DNA from: Streptomyces cinnabarinus
Lineage (GTDB): Bacteria > Actinomycetota > Actinomycetes > Streptomycetales > Streptomycetaceae
Direction of reading: 5' to 3'
DNA length: 64,000 bases
Assembly: GCF_027270315.1 (NCBI RefSeq)
Contig: NZ_CP114413.1
Location: 4,092,001 to 4,156,000 of the forward strand
Positions 8,107-15,943 of the stretch are shown in pieces (position 1 is the first letter of the stretch; the number at the start of each line of letters is the position of its first letter). The translations under genes were made by a program, and so were the position numbers. Under the pieces are notes generated by a model. That model ran no database searches. It worked only from the letters and a program-made list of their open reading frames with translations, and had not been told where the DNA came from.

Positions 8107-9645
8107 GTGACCGACGCCACCGTGACCGAGACCGCACACGATCTGAGCTCCGCCCGGACCCTGTGGGACCTGCTCGACCGCCGCGCCGCCCGCACCCCCG
8201 ACCGGCCGCTCCTCCTCCAGGAGGACCGCTCCCTGAGCTTCGGCCGGCTGCGCGCGCGTGCCGAGCGGGTGGCGGCCGGTCTGTACGACCTGGGGGTGCG
8301 CCCCGGCACCGTCGTGGCCTGGCAGCTGCCCACCCGGATCGAGACGGTCCTGCTCTCCTTCGCCCTGGCCCGCCTCGGCGCCGTGCAGTCCCCGGTCATC
8401 CCCTTCTACCGGGACCGCGAGGTCGGCTTCGCGCTGCGCGAGTCCAAGGCCGAGTACTTCGCCGTACCGGGCACCTGGCGCGGCTTCGACCACACCGGGA
8501 TGGCGCACCGGCTCGGCGCGAAGGGCGTCTTCGAGGCGTACGACCGCCTCCCGGACGGCGATCCGGCGGTACTGCCCGAACCGCCCGCCGAGGGCACCTC
8601 CGTCCGCTGGATCTACTGGACCTCGGGCACCACCTCCGACCCCAAGGGCGTGCTGCACACGGACCGTTCGCTGATCGCGGGCGGCTCCTGCCTCGCCCAC
8701 GCCCTGCGCCCGGACCCCGCCGACGTCGGCTCGATCGCCTTCCCCTACGCCCACATAGGCGGCCCCGACTACATGGTGATGCTGCTGCTGTACGGCTTCC
8801 CGGCGGTGCTGTTCGAGCAGTTCGCGCTGCCGGAGGCGCTCGCGGGCTTCCGGCGGCACGGGGTGACGATGGCGGGCGGGTCGACGGCCTTCTACTCGAT
8901 GTTCCTGACCGAGCAGCGCAAACAGCCCGGCACCAAGGTGGTCCCGACGCTCCGGCTGCTCGCGGGCGGCGGGGCGCCCAAGCCGCCGGAGCTGTATCAC
9001 GCGGTCGTGCGGGAGATGGACGTACAGCTGACCCATGGCTACGGCATGACCGAGGTGCCGATGATCACGATGGGCGATCCGGACGACGACCCGGAGCTGC
9101 TCGCCACCACGGAGGGGCGGCCGCCCGCGGGGATGGAGATCCGGATCGTCGACGGGGAGGTGCGGCTGCGCGGCGAGGCGGTGTGCCGGGGCTATCTGGA
9201 CCCGGCGCAGAGCGCGGCGGCCTTCGACCCGGAGGGGTTCCTGCGCACCGGCGACCTGGGCCGTCTCACCGACAGCGGGCATCTGGTGCTCACCGGGCGG
9301 CTGAAGGACGTGATCATCCGCAAGGGGGAGAACATCTCGGCCCAGGAGATCGAGGATCTGCTGCACCGGCACCCGGCGGTCGCGGACGCGGCCGTCATCG
9401 GGCTGCCCGACGCCGAGCGCGGGGAGCGCGTGTGCGCCGTCGTGGAACAGCCGCCGGGGGCGGAGGAGTTGAGCCTGGCGCGGCTCACCGCGTATCTGCG
9501 CGCGGAAGGGCTGTCCGTGCACAAGCTGCCGGAGCAGCTGGAGGTGGTGGACGCCCTTCCGCGCAACGACACGCTGCGCAAGGTACTCAAGTACAAGCTC
9601 AGGGAACGCTTTTCGGCGAGCGCCGGGCCTACTCGGGCACCGTGA
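8107..9645 (+). CDS. AMP-dependent acyl-CoA ligase
   Basis: 512-residue adenylate-forming enzyme that activates a carboxylic acid to its CoA thioester using ATP. The phosphate-binding motif is YWTSGTTSDPKGVL, followed by HGYGMTEVPM (adenine region), GFLRTGDLGR, and GRLKDVIIRKGENISAQEIE with the hinge; the catalytic lysine region LRKVLKYKLRERF is at the C-terminus. The GTG at 8107 is preferred over upstream in-frame starts because AAAGGGG precedes it and the operator at 8075-8089 lies immediately upstream. It is divergent from the ACAD pair and presumably supplies the acyl-CoA substrate of that cluster. Its last 17 bp overlap the convergent EF-hand gene. Confidence 0.92.
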   Translation: MTDATVTETAHDLSSARTLWDLLDRRAARTPDRPLLLQEDRSLSFGRLRARAERVAAGLYDLGVRPGTVVAWQLPTRIETVLLSFALARLGAVQSPVIPFYRDREVGFALRESKAEYFAVPGTWRGFDHTGMAHRLGAKGVFEAYDRLPDGDPAVLPEPPAEGTSVRWIYWTSGTTSDPKGVLHTDRSLIAGGSCLAHALRPDPADVGSIAFPYAHIGGPDYMVMLLLYGFPAVLFEQFALPEALAGFRRHGVTMAGGSTAFYSMFLTEQRKQPGTKVVPTLRLLAGGGAPKPPELYHAVVREMDVQLTHGYGMTEVPMITMGDPDDDPELLATTEGRPPAGMEIRIVDGEVRLRGEAVCRGYLDPAQSAAAFDPEGFLRTGDLGRLTDSGHLVLTGRLKDVIIRKGENISAQEIEDLLHRHPAVADAAVIGLPDAERGERVCAVVEQPPGAEELSLARLTAYLRAEGLSVHKLPEQLEVVDALPRNDTLRKVLKYKLRERFSASAGPTRAP

Positions 9646-10141
9646 AGTAGCGGGCGAAGGCGGTCACGACCTCGGACTCCTCCACCCGGCCGTCGTGATC
9701 GGCGTCGAGCGTGTCCGCGGCGGCCCGCGCGATGTCGGCGTTCACGCCCAGGGCGGTCAGTACGCGCACGGTGTCGGTGAGGGTGGCCGCACCGTCGCCG
9801 TCCCCGTCGGCCACGGCGAGGGCCGCGTGCAGGAAGGGGCGGGCGATCTCGGCGAACCGGTCGGGGTTGTCGCGCAGTCGCTTGACCGCGCCGCCCACGA
9901 ACTCGTCCCGCGTGATGCGCTGGTCACCGTCCCGGTCCGCTATTCCCGCCATGCCCTGCCAGAACGCCTCGGCGCCGATGTACACCGCCTGGCCCTTGTC
10001 GGACCGGGCCGCCGTACCGAACTCCGCCAGCACGGCCTTGGCCGCCGCGTTGAAGTCCGCGCGGTCGATATAGCCGTTGCCGTCCTGGTCGAAGGTGGCG
10101 AACCGGGCGGCGATCCTGCGCTCGTACTCGCTGCTGACCAT
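9629..10141 (-). CDS. EF-hand calcium-binding protein (calerythrin-like)
   Basis: 170-residue cytosolic protein with four EF-hand type loops: DQDGNGYIDRADF, DRDGDQRITRDEF, DGDGDGAATLTD and DADHDGRVEESEV. The third is the least regular. This is the architecture of calerythrin and related calcium buffers or sensors of actinomycetes. The ATG at 10141 is chosen; AAAGGCGG lies about 13 bp upstream, a rather long spacing. The 3' end overlaps the convergent CoA ligase by 17 bp. No target or partner can be inferred. Confidence 0.92.
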   Translation of the reverse strand: MVSSEYERRIAARFATFDQDGNGYIDRADFNAAAKAVLAEFGTAARSDKGQAVYIGAEAFWQGMAGIADRDGDQRITRDEFVGGAVKRLRDNPDRFAEIARPFLHAALAVADGDGDGAATLTDTVRVLTALGVNADIARAAADTLDADHDGRVEESEVVTAFARYFTVPE

Positions 10142-10283
10142 GTCTTTTCGTGCCGCCTTTACGTCACGTGGGGTGCTTCTGGCACGGAGCGTACGACGCC
10201 GGGGGCCGTCCGCGAGCGAGAAAATGATGGTTGTGCCAAGACCGAGGGAATTTTGGGACAACGGCGTGGCCGAACGGCAGGCC

Positions 10284-10664
10284 CTAGGCCGACAGCGGCC
10301 CCGTCGCCTCGTCGGTGGCCGAGTCCAGGTCGGGGTGGACGTCGAACAGGCGCCGGACGCCCAGGGCGCCGAGGACGCGGTTGACGTGGGAGCCCTCGAC
10401 GGCGCCGTGGGCGGGCAGGATCAGGCGCAGCCGGCCCCGGCAGGAGCGCACCAGCCGGCGGGCGGCGATCAGCACGCCGACCCCGCTGGAGTCGCAGAAG
10501 AAGACCTCGGACAGATCGAGCACGAGGCTGTGGCGGCCCTCGGCCACCTTGTCGTGTATGCGCTGACGCAGCGCGGGCGAGGTCACGAGATCCAGTTCGC
10601 CCGACACGCGCAGCACGGCCCACCCGCCTTGCTCCTCGCAGGTCACCTTGAACGCCACCGCCAT
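10284..10664 (-). CDS. STAS-domain anti-sigma factor antagonist
   Basis: 126-residue single STAS domain of the SpoIIAA/RsbV type. The core LVLDLSEVFFCDSSGVGVLI includes the DSSG motif whose serine is the usual phosphorylation site for a cognate kinase/anti-sigma factor. The start is placed at MAVAFKV, because the in-frame extension upstream is rich in Arg and lacks a ribosome site. It diverges from the sigma-factor operon at 10978. Antagonists act by releasing a sigma factor from an HATPase-type anti-sigma, and such a protein is encoded at 5004-5480; any link is speculation. Confidence 0.92.
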   Translation of the reverse strand: MAVAFKVTCEEQGGWAVLRVSGELDLVTSPALRQRIHDKVAEGRHSLVLDLSEVFFCDSSGVGVLIAARRLVRSCRGRLRLILPAHGAVEGSHVNRVLGALGVRRLFDVHPDLDSATDEATGPLSA

Positions 10665-10977
10665 GCCCTTCGCTCGCCGGACCCCCCGCAAACGGAAGCT
10701 CTCCCTACGCTTCCATGCAGCGCGGCTGCCCAGCGGCAGTGCCCTGAAACTCCGGGCCAGAAACAGAAGAAGTCACAAAGAGGCTTGTTTCTGTCGTCTC
10801 CAGTCCTGTTCGATCAGTTCTGGACCGGGTAGGCGACCGTTCACTATCACCCGGGGCCTCCCAGGGGGCGCACATTGCGACAAAGGGGCGTGCGCTGTCA
10901 GAGGTGCCGACTACATTCGAGGAGACGGTGGGAGCAGTCTTGACCAGGGCACAGGCAGTGTGACGGGAGGGGGCCGC
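10665..10977. other. divergent control region between STAS gene and sigma operon
   Basis: About 310 bp without a gene. It holds an 8-bp inverted repeat CAGAAACA/TGTTTCTG (10758-10765 and 10786-10793), a short GGAAGC/GCTTCC hairpin nearer the STAS gene, and a sigma-B-like promoter candidate at 10808-10832. The sigma gene has a strong ribosome site, GGGAGGGGG, at its end. Confidence 0.5.
10808..10832 (+). promoter_or_regulatory. candidate sigma-B-type promoter
   Basis: GTTC, 15 bp, then GGGTAG, close to the GNNTN14-16GGGTAC/T pattern of Streptomyces stress sigma factors. It reads toward the sigma/anti-sigma operon whose ATG is about 145 bp downstream. A single motif match in G+C-rich DNA is weak evidence. 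Confidence 0.3.
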
Positions 10978-11550
10978 ATGGCGAAGAAGGACGCACCGCC
11001 CCGCTGGGACCGCAAGATGCAGCAGCGCCTGGCACGCGGTGAGGCGGCCGCCCTCGGCGAGCTCTACGACCGGTTCGCCTCCCTTGTGCACGGCCTGGCC
11101 CACACCGTCCTCGGCGACGAGCACGCCGCCGACAGCGTCACCCGCGAGGTCTTCACCCACGTCTGGGAGCACCCCGACGCCTACGACCCCAAGCAGGGCC
11201 CGCTGCGCTCCTGGGTGGCCGATCTCGCCCACCGCCTCGCCGTACGTCGCCTGCGCGCCACCGAGACGGCCGCGCTCGCCCGGGGCGGCCACGGCACCCC
11301 CGAGGACCTGGAGCGCAAGGTGCGCCACGCCTCGGTCGCCGCCCGCGCCGACTACATCGTCCAGGCCATGCCGGTGCCCCTGCGCGCCGCCCTGGAGCTG
11401 GCCTACTTCCAGCGCCGCGACTACCGCCAGACCGCCGCCGACCTCGGGGTGACCGAGGACGAGGCCCGCCGCCGGCTCCGTCTCGGCCTGCAACTGCTCG
11501 CCACCGCCCACGACGCCGGCGCCCCGCCGGGACTCGGGGGTGCGGTGTGA
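10978..11550 (+). CDS. ECF-like RNA polymerase sigma factor
   Basis: 190-residue sigma factor. Region 2 spans roughly residues 25-90 (ALGELYDRFASLVHGLA, then LRSWVADLAHRLAVRRLR), and region 4 spans about 130-180 with the helix-turn-helix DYRQTAADLGVTEDEARRRL. Region 3 is absent, as in ECF sigmas. The ATG follows GGGAGGGGG. Its stop overlaps the next gene by GTGA, so sigma factor and zinc-finger protein are translationally coupled, the usual layout for a sigma and its anti-sigma. The controlled genes cannot be told here. Confidence 0.92.
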   Translation: MAKKDAPPRWDRKMQQRLARGEAAALGELYDRFASLVHGLAHTVLGDEHAADSVTREVFTHVWEHPDAYDPKQGPLRSWVADLAHRLAVRRLRATETAALARGGHGTPEDLERKVRHASVAARADYIVQAMPVPLRAALELAYFQRRDYRQTAADLGVTEDEARRRLRLGLQLLATAHDAGAPPGLGGAV

Positions 11551-12884
11551 ACGACCTGGGCCGGTTCGAGGCGTACGACGACCACGAGGGGGACGGCGAG
11601 CCCAAGAAGGAGCACAAGGACGATCAGCGGCAGCAGGGCGGCGCCGGGCAGAACCCCGGCGCGTCCGCTCCCGGCGGCCCCGCCGACGGCGGCGGCGACA
11701 GCCCGCGCCCCGGCCCCGGCCGGCCGCCCCGCATACCGCTGCCCCGCGCCTCCGTCGAGGACACCGGCAGGCCCCTGCCCGACCTGGACCGGCCGGCGCC
11801 GCTCGTCCTGGCGCACCCGGTGCTGAAGTCCCTGCTCGGCGCGTGGGCGCTGGCCGCCTGTTCGCCGGAGGAGGCGCTTGCCGTGGAGGCGCACCTCGGC
11901 GACTGCGGATCCTGCGCCGACGAGGCGCTGAGGCTGCGCGAGGCCGTCGGTCTGCTGCACCCGGCGGAGAGCCTCGACCTGGACCCCGCCCTGCGCACCC
12001 GGGTCCTGGAGAGCTGCCTGGAGCGCCGCCCGCCGCGCATCCCGGTCCCCGGCTGGGCGGCCGCGTACGACGCCGAGACGGCGCGTCTGGACGCGCTGCT
12101 GCAGGACTTCGGGGACGCCGAGTGGCACGCGCCCGTGCGGCTGCGCTGGTTCCGGGCCGACAAGCCGACCAGCCGCCGTACGACGGTCGCCGGGGTGATC
12201 GCGCATCTGCTCACCGTCGACGGCCTGGTCGCGGTCGCCCTGGGCCTGGACGACCCGCTGGGCGAGGTCCCGGCCGACCGCCCCACCCCGTCCGCCCGGA
12301 CCGAGGCGTACTGGCGGGCCTCGCACTTCCCGCCCACCCGCTCGGTGCGGGCGCCCTGGCGGGGGCAGAGCCACGACCTGGTCCGTACGGTCTCCTTCAC
12401 GGGCGGCCAGGCGGGCGCGCTGCCCGTCTCCTACGGCGACTTCGAACTGCCGCTGCACGACGCGATGCTGGACCGGGCGTTCGAGTGCTGGGTGCACGCG
12501 GGGGACATCGCGGACGCCGTGGACTATCCGTACGAGCCGCCCTCGGGCCGACATCTGCACGACATGATCGACCTGGCGGCCCGGATGCTGCCCGCCACGC
12601 TGGCCAGACGCCGCCGCGACGGGCTGGCGGCGCCCGGACGGGGCCGTAGCCTGCGGCTGGAGATCGAGGGGTCGGGCGGGGGCGAGTGGCTGATCCCGCT
12701 GGACTCACTGGCGGCGGTGGGCTCCGTCGAGCGGGAGGTCGCGCACGTGGCGCTGGACGGGGCGGAGTTCTGCCACCTGGCCGCGGGCCACGTGTCTCCT
12801 GCGGAGGCTGCGGCGGGGCAGGTCGGTGACGGTGACGCGATTCGGGATGTGCTGTTCTCGGTGGCGTCGTTGAGCCGTCTGTAG
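11547..12884 (+). CDS. zinc-finger anti-sigma fused to a mycothiol-dependent isomerase-like domain
   Basis: 445-residue protein in three parts. An acidic, Gly/Pro-rich linker covers about residues 1-85. A zf-HC2 anti-sigma domain at about 90-135 carries the ZAS motif HLGDCGSC (Hx3Cx2C). A large C-terminal domain of the maleylpyruvate isomerase/DinB-like type (TTVAGVIAHLLTVDGLVAVALG...AFECWVHAGDIADAV) follows. No transmembrane helix is evident, so it is probably cytosolic. Coupling to the sigma gene by GTGA argues that it holds that sigma factor. Zinc/thiol chemistry in the ZAS motif and a mycothiol-type fold in the same chain suggest redox or thiol sensing, which is inference. Confidence 0.85.
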   Translation: MNDLGRFEAYDDHEGDGEPKKEHKDDQRQQGGAGQNPGASAPGGPADGGGDSPRPGPGRPPRIPLPRASVEDTGRPLPDLDRPAPLVLAHPVLKSLLGAWALAACSPEEALAVEAHLGDCGSCADEALRLREAVGLLHPAESLDLDPALRTRVLESCLERRPPRIPVPGWAAAYDAETARLDALLQDFGDAEWHAPVRLRWFRADKPTSRRTTVAGVIAHLLTVDGLVAVALGLDDPLGEVPADRPTPSARTEAYWRASHFPPTRSVRAPWRGQSHDLVRTVSFTGGQAGALPVSYGDFELPLHDAMLDRAFECWVHAGDIADAVDYPYEPPSGRHLHDMIDLAARMLPATLARRRRDGLAAPGRGRSLRLEIEGSGGGEWLIPLDSLAAVGSVEREVAHVALDGAEFCHLAAGHVSPAEAAAGQVGDGDAIRDVLFSVASLSRL

Positions 12885-12930
12885 GAGCTGGTTGTCGGTT
12901 CGTGGGCGGCTGCGGGTGGGTGGGGGCTGG

Positions 12931-13004
12931 TCGCGCAGTTCCCCGCGCCCCTGGACGTCGGACCAGTGGACCCGGGCTTTTCAGGGGCGCGGGGAACTGC
13001 GCGA
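12931..13004. terminator. bidirectional hairpin between convergent genes
   Basis: Two perfectly complementary 22-bp arms (12931-12952 and 12983-13004, core GTTCCCCGCGCCCC) separated by 30 bp. They sit between the 3' ends of the anti-sigma gene and purU. The right arm recurs exactly at 22589-22610 and 60467-60488, so this is also an inverted pair of a dispersed repeat. Confidence 0.75.
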
Positions 13005-13054
13005 GCAACCACGAATCACCCACGGCCGCCTACGAAACAGAACCCCGCAGACGC

Positions 13055-13936
13055 CTAGGCGAACACAACCGTCCGTCGCCCATTCAGCAGAATCCGTCGC
13101 TCCGCATGCCACTTCACGGCCCGCGCCAGCGCCTGGCACTCGACATCCCGCCCGATGGCCACCAACTGGTCCGGCGTCACACCGTGGCCGACCCGCTCGA
13201 CCTCCTGCTCGATGATCGGCCCCTCGTCGAGATCCGCCGTCACGTAGTGCGCCGTCGCACCGATCAGCTTCACACCCCGCGTGTGGGCCTGGTGATACGG
13301 CTTCGCACCCTTGAAGCTCGGCAGGAAGGAGTGGTGGATGTTGATGATCCGCCCACTGAGCTGCTTGCACAGATCGTCCGAGAGCACCTGCATGTAGCGA
13401 GCGAGGACGACCAGCTCGACGTTCTCCTCGCGCACGATCTCCAGCAGCCGCGCCTCGGCCTGCGCCTTGGTGTCCCTGGTCACCGGGATGTGGTGGAACG
13501 GAATGTTGTACGAGCCCACCAGCTCGGCGAAGTCCGTGTGGTTGGACACCACCGCCGCGATCTCCACCGGAAGCGCCCCGATCCGCGCCCGGAACAGCAG
13601 GTCGTTCAGGCAGTGCCCGAACTTGGAGACCATCAGGACGATGCGCATCTTCTCGTCGGCCCGGTTGATCTGCCAGTCCATCTGGAAGGAGTCACCGATC
13701 GCCGCGAAGCTCGCCCGCAGCTTGTCCACCGTCACCGGCGACTCCGCCGAGAAGTGGACGCGCATGAAGAACAGACCCGTGTCGTGGTCCCCGAACTGCT
13801 GACTGTCCTCGATGTTGCAGCCGGTCATGAAGAGGTAGCTCGACACGGCGTGCACGATGCCCTGCTTGTCCGGGCAGGACAGGGTCAGGACGTACTGGTC
13901 GGGGGTGACCGCGGCTCGGTCGGACTGCTCGTTCAT
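13055..13936 (-). CDS. purU: formyltetrahydrofolate deformylase
   Basis: 293-residue PurU, hydrolysing 10-formyl-THF to THF and formate, which balances one-carbon pools and supplies formate for PurT-type purine synthesis. An N-terminal ACT domain (YVLTLSCPDKQGIVHAVSSYL) is followed by the formyltransferase-fold domain with SNHTDF, HHSFLPSFKGAKPY and GATAHYVTADLDEGPII, which carry the conserved His/Asp catalytic residues. Length is typical of the family. It stands alone, convergent with the sigma operon across a strong hairpin, and 47 bp downstream of the SCO4402-type gene. Confidence 0.96.
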   Translation of the reverse strand: MNEQSDRAAVTPDQYVLTLSCPDKQGIVHAVSSYLFMTGCNIEDSQQFGDHDTGLFFMRVHFSAESPVTVDKLRASFAAIGDSFQMDWQINRADEKMRIVLMVSKFGHCLNDLLFRARIGALPVEIAAVVSNHTDFAELVGSYNIPFHHIPVTRDTKAQAEARLLEIVREENVELVVLARYMQVLSDDLCKQLSGRIINIHHSFLPSFKGAKPYHQAHTRGVKLIGATAHYVTADLDEGPIIEQEVERVGHGVTPDQLVAIGRDVECQALARAVKWHAERRILLNGRRTVVFA

Positions 13937-13983
13937 GCAGCACAGGGTCCCACAGACGGCACCCGCCGATCACGGCCGTCCCG

Positions 13984-14484
13984 CTACGCGGACCTCGTCA
14001 TGATCCGCAGCACTTCCAGGGTGCGCGGCGGGGCGTCCGCCTCGTCCCCGTCGCTCGCCGCCATCCGCACATGCGCGTCCCGCGCCGCGCGCACCGCGTC
14101 CGGCCACCCCTGGTGTTCCAGGTACGCGGCGACCGGGGCGTCGGGCCCGACCTGGTGCATGATCCGCAGCACCCGCAGTACGGCGGTGTCGACGAGCGCC
14201 GCCTCCTGGGAGTCGCGGAAGATCGTGCCGACGTACTTCTCGGCGGACCAGTTGTCCAGCCAGGTGTCCTCGACCAGGCGGTACACGGCATCGGTGACGT
14301 CTCCGTAGCCGTCGACACCGGCCAGCCAGACGTCCCTCTGGAACACCGGGTCGGAGAGCATGTGCAGCGCGGAGCGCACATTGCTGCGCCAGCGCCACCA
14401 GGGCATGTCGTTCAGTGGCATGCCGCCCATGGTGGAGGAGCGACGGCCGCGACGGGAAGAGTTCTCCGAACCTTGCACGGTCAT
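13984..14484 (-). CDS. conserved actinobacterial protein (SCO4402-like)
   Basis: 166-residue soluble protein of unknown function. It resembles the actinobacterial family NCBI names after SCO4402; this is from memory. The conserved block is Trp/Arg-rich (WWRWRSNVRSALHMLSDP) and leads to DTWLDNWSAEKYVGTIFRDS. A later in-frame ATG at MPLNDMPWW may be the true start, because the first 21 residues are basic and poorly structured. It lies upstream of purU on the same strand. The motif content gives no enzymatic clue. Confidence 0.8.
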   Translation of the reverse strand: MTVQGSENSSRRGRRSSTMGGMPLNDMPWWRWRSNVRSALHMLSDPVFQRDVWLAGVDGYGDVTDAVYRLVEDTWLDNWSAEKYVGTIFRDSQEAALVDTAVLRVLRIMHQVGPDAPVAAYLEHQGWPDAVRAARDAHVRMAASDGDEADAPPRTLEVLRIMTRSA

Positions 14485-14536
14485 CGATCGTACGTTCTCT
14501 GTCGAACGGAGTTCGAGGACCCCCGTAATTCACCTT

Positions 14537-14558
14537 GTGGTCACCTTCTGTTGACCAC
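14537..14558. promoter_or_regulatory. inverted repeat in divergent promoter region
   Basis: GTGGTCA / TGACCAC arms of 7 bp separated by 8 bp, between the leftward SCO4402-like gene and the rightward substrate-binding protein gene. It could be an operator for either promoter; nothing identifies the regulator. Confidence 0.4.
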
Positions 14559-14601
14559 GGATGACTCCCCGGTTAGTGATGTGACGGAATCGTGCGTGTC
14601 C

Positions 14602-15915
14602 ATGACCGGCAGGCGTCGCATACGCAATACCCATCTCCCCGCGTTCGCGCAACCCGTCAGAGCCACCGTGCGTAAAGCGGCGGCCCTGATCGCGTGTGCG
14701 TCGCTCGCTGTCGGTTGCGGGGTCATCCCCGGTGTCACGGGGGGCGCCGGGGCTGACGACGGCACCATCACCGTGATGACCTGGGCACCCCAGGACACGA
14801 CCGCCACCAACAAACCGGGCATGCCCGCGCTCGCCCTGGCGTACGCGCGCTGGATCAACTCCCAGGGCGGTCTGAACGGCCGCAAGCTGCGCGTCCTGAA
14901 CTGCAACGACCACAACGACAGCGTCGCCGCGGCGAAGTGCGCCGAGCGCGCCGTCGACGAGAACGTGGTCGCCGTCGTCGGCTCCTACAGCCAGTACGGC
15001 GACTCCTTCTTCCCCACGCTGGAGAGCGCGGGCATCCCGTACATCGGCGGCTACGGCGTCACCGGCGCCGAGTTCACCAGCCCGCTCTCCTACCCGGTCA
15101 ACGGCGGCCAGCCCAGTCTGCTGGCCGGCCTCGGCCGGGAGCTGGCCAAGAACTGCGGGCCCGTCGCCCTGGTCCGGCCTGACAGCATCGCCGGCGACGA
15201 GCTGCCCGCACTGCTGAACTCCGGGCTGTCCGCGGGCGGCCACACCGAGGCGGGCGACCAGCTGGCGGCGGAGGACGCCACCGAGTACTCGGCCCACTCG
15301 CAGCAGGCGCTGGAGTACACCACCGCCGACCCGGCCCGCCCCGGCTGTGTGGTGCCCGCCCTCGGGGACCGCACCAGCACCTTCATGGACTCCTTCCGGC
15401 GCGGCCGCGAGGAGTCCGGGAACGTCCGTACGGCGACCGTGCTGGGCAGTGTCGACCAGACCGTGATCGACGCCTCCGGCGGCAAGTCCGGCCCGTACGA
15501 GGGGGCGTACATCACCGGCTGGTACCCGGTGGCCAGCGACCCGCGCTGGGACGCGATGAAGAAGGTCATCAGCGCGCAGGCCTTCGGCGACAACCGCATC
15601 GACCCGGCGGACGCCGGAGTGCAGACCACCTGGATCGCCTACACCGTCTTCAAGGCCGTCGTGGACTCCATCGGCGACGGCGAGGTGACCGCCCGCTCGG
15701 TCCGCCGGGCTCTGGACGACGGTCTGGAGATCGGCACCGGCGGACTCACGCCCAAGTTGAACTGGGAGTACTCCGAGAGCCTCGCCTCGGTCGGCTTCCC
15801 CCAGCTGGTCAACGCCGATGTGACGCTCCAGGTCGTCCGGGACGGCCGGCTGGTGTCGGCCCGCAAGGGCTTCATCGATGTGACGAAGACCCTGCAACAG
15901 GCCGACCTGGGCTGA
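14602..15915 (+). CDS. ABC transporter substrate-binding lipoprotein (type I, amino-acid/amide-like)
   Basis: 437-residue lipoprotein. A basic n-region precedes the hydrophobic segment ALIACASLAVG and the lipobox cysteine at about residue 39, so it should be anchored outside the membrane. The mature part has the periplasmic-binding-protein type I fold of branched-chain amino-acid receptors (YARWINSQGGLNGRKLRVL, AVVGSYSQYGDSFFPTLESAGIPYIGG). No permease or ATPase gene is adjacent, so it is an orphan receptor. The start is uncertain: a GTG at 14581 is in frame, and neither site has a clear Shine-Dalgarno. Confidence 0.85.
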   Translation: MTGRRRIRNTHLPAFAQPVRATVRKAAALIACASLAVGCGVIPGVTGGAGADDGTITVMTWAPQDTTATNKPGMPALALAYARWINSQGGLNGRKLRVLNCNDHNDSVAAAKCAERAVDENVVAVVGSYSQYGDSFFPTLESAGIPYIGGYGVTGAEFTSPLSYPVNGGQPSLLAGLGRELAKNCGPVALVRPDSIAGDELPALLNSGLSAGGHTEAGDQLAAEDATEYSAHSQQALEYTTADPARPGCVVPALGDRTSTFMDSFRRGREESGNVRTATVLGSVDQTVIDASGGKSGPYEGAYITGWYPVASDPRWDAMKKVISAQAFGDNRIDPADAGVQTTWIAYTVFKAVVDSIGDGEVTARSVRRALDDGLEIGTGGLTPKLNWEYSESLASVGFPQLVNADVTLQVVRDGRLVSARKGFIDVTKTLQQADLG

Positions 15916-15943
15916 CCGCCCCGTCCGCGCCCTACGACAGGCC

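Noticed and set aside
8086..9522. 478-codon frame antisense to the CoA ligase
   Set aside because: A shadow of the codon bias in the ligase gene; the product has no recognisable domain.
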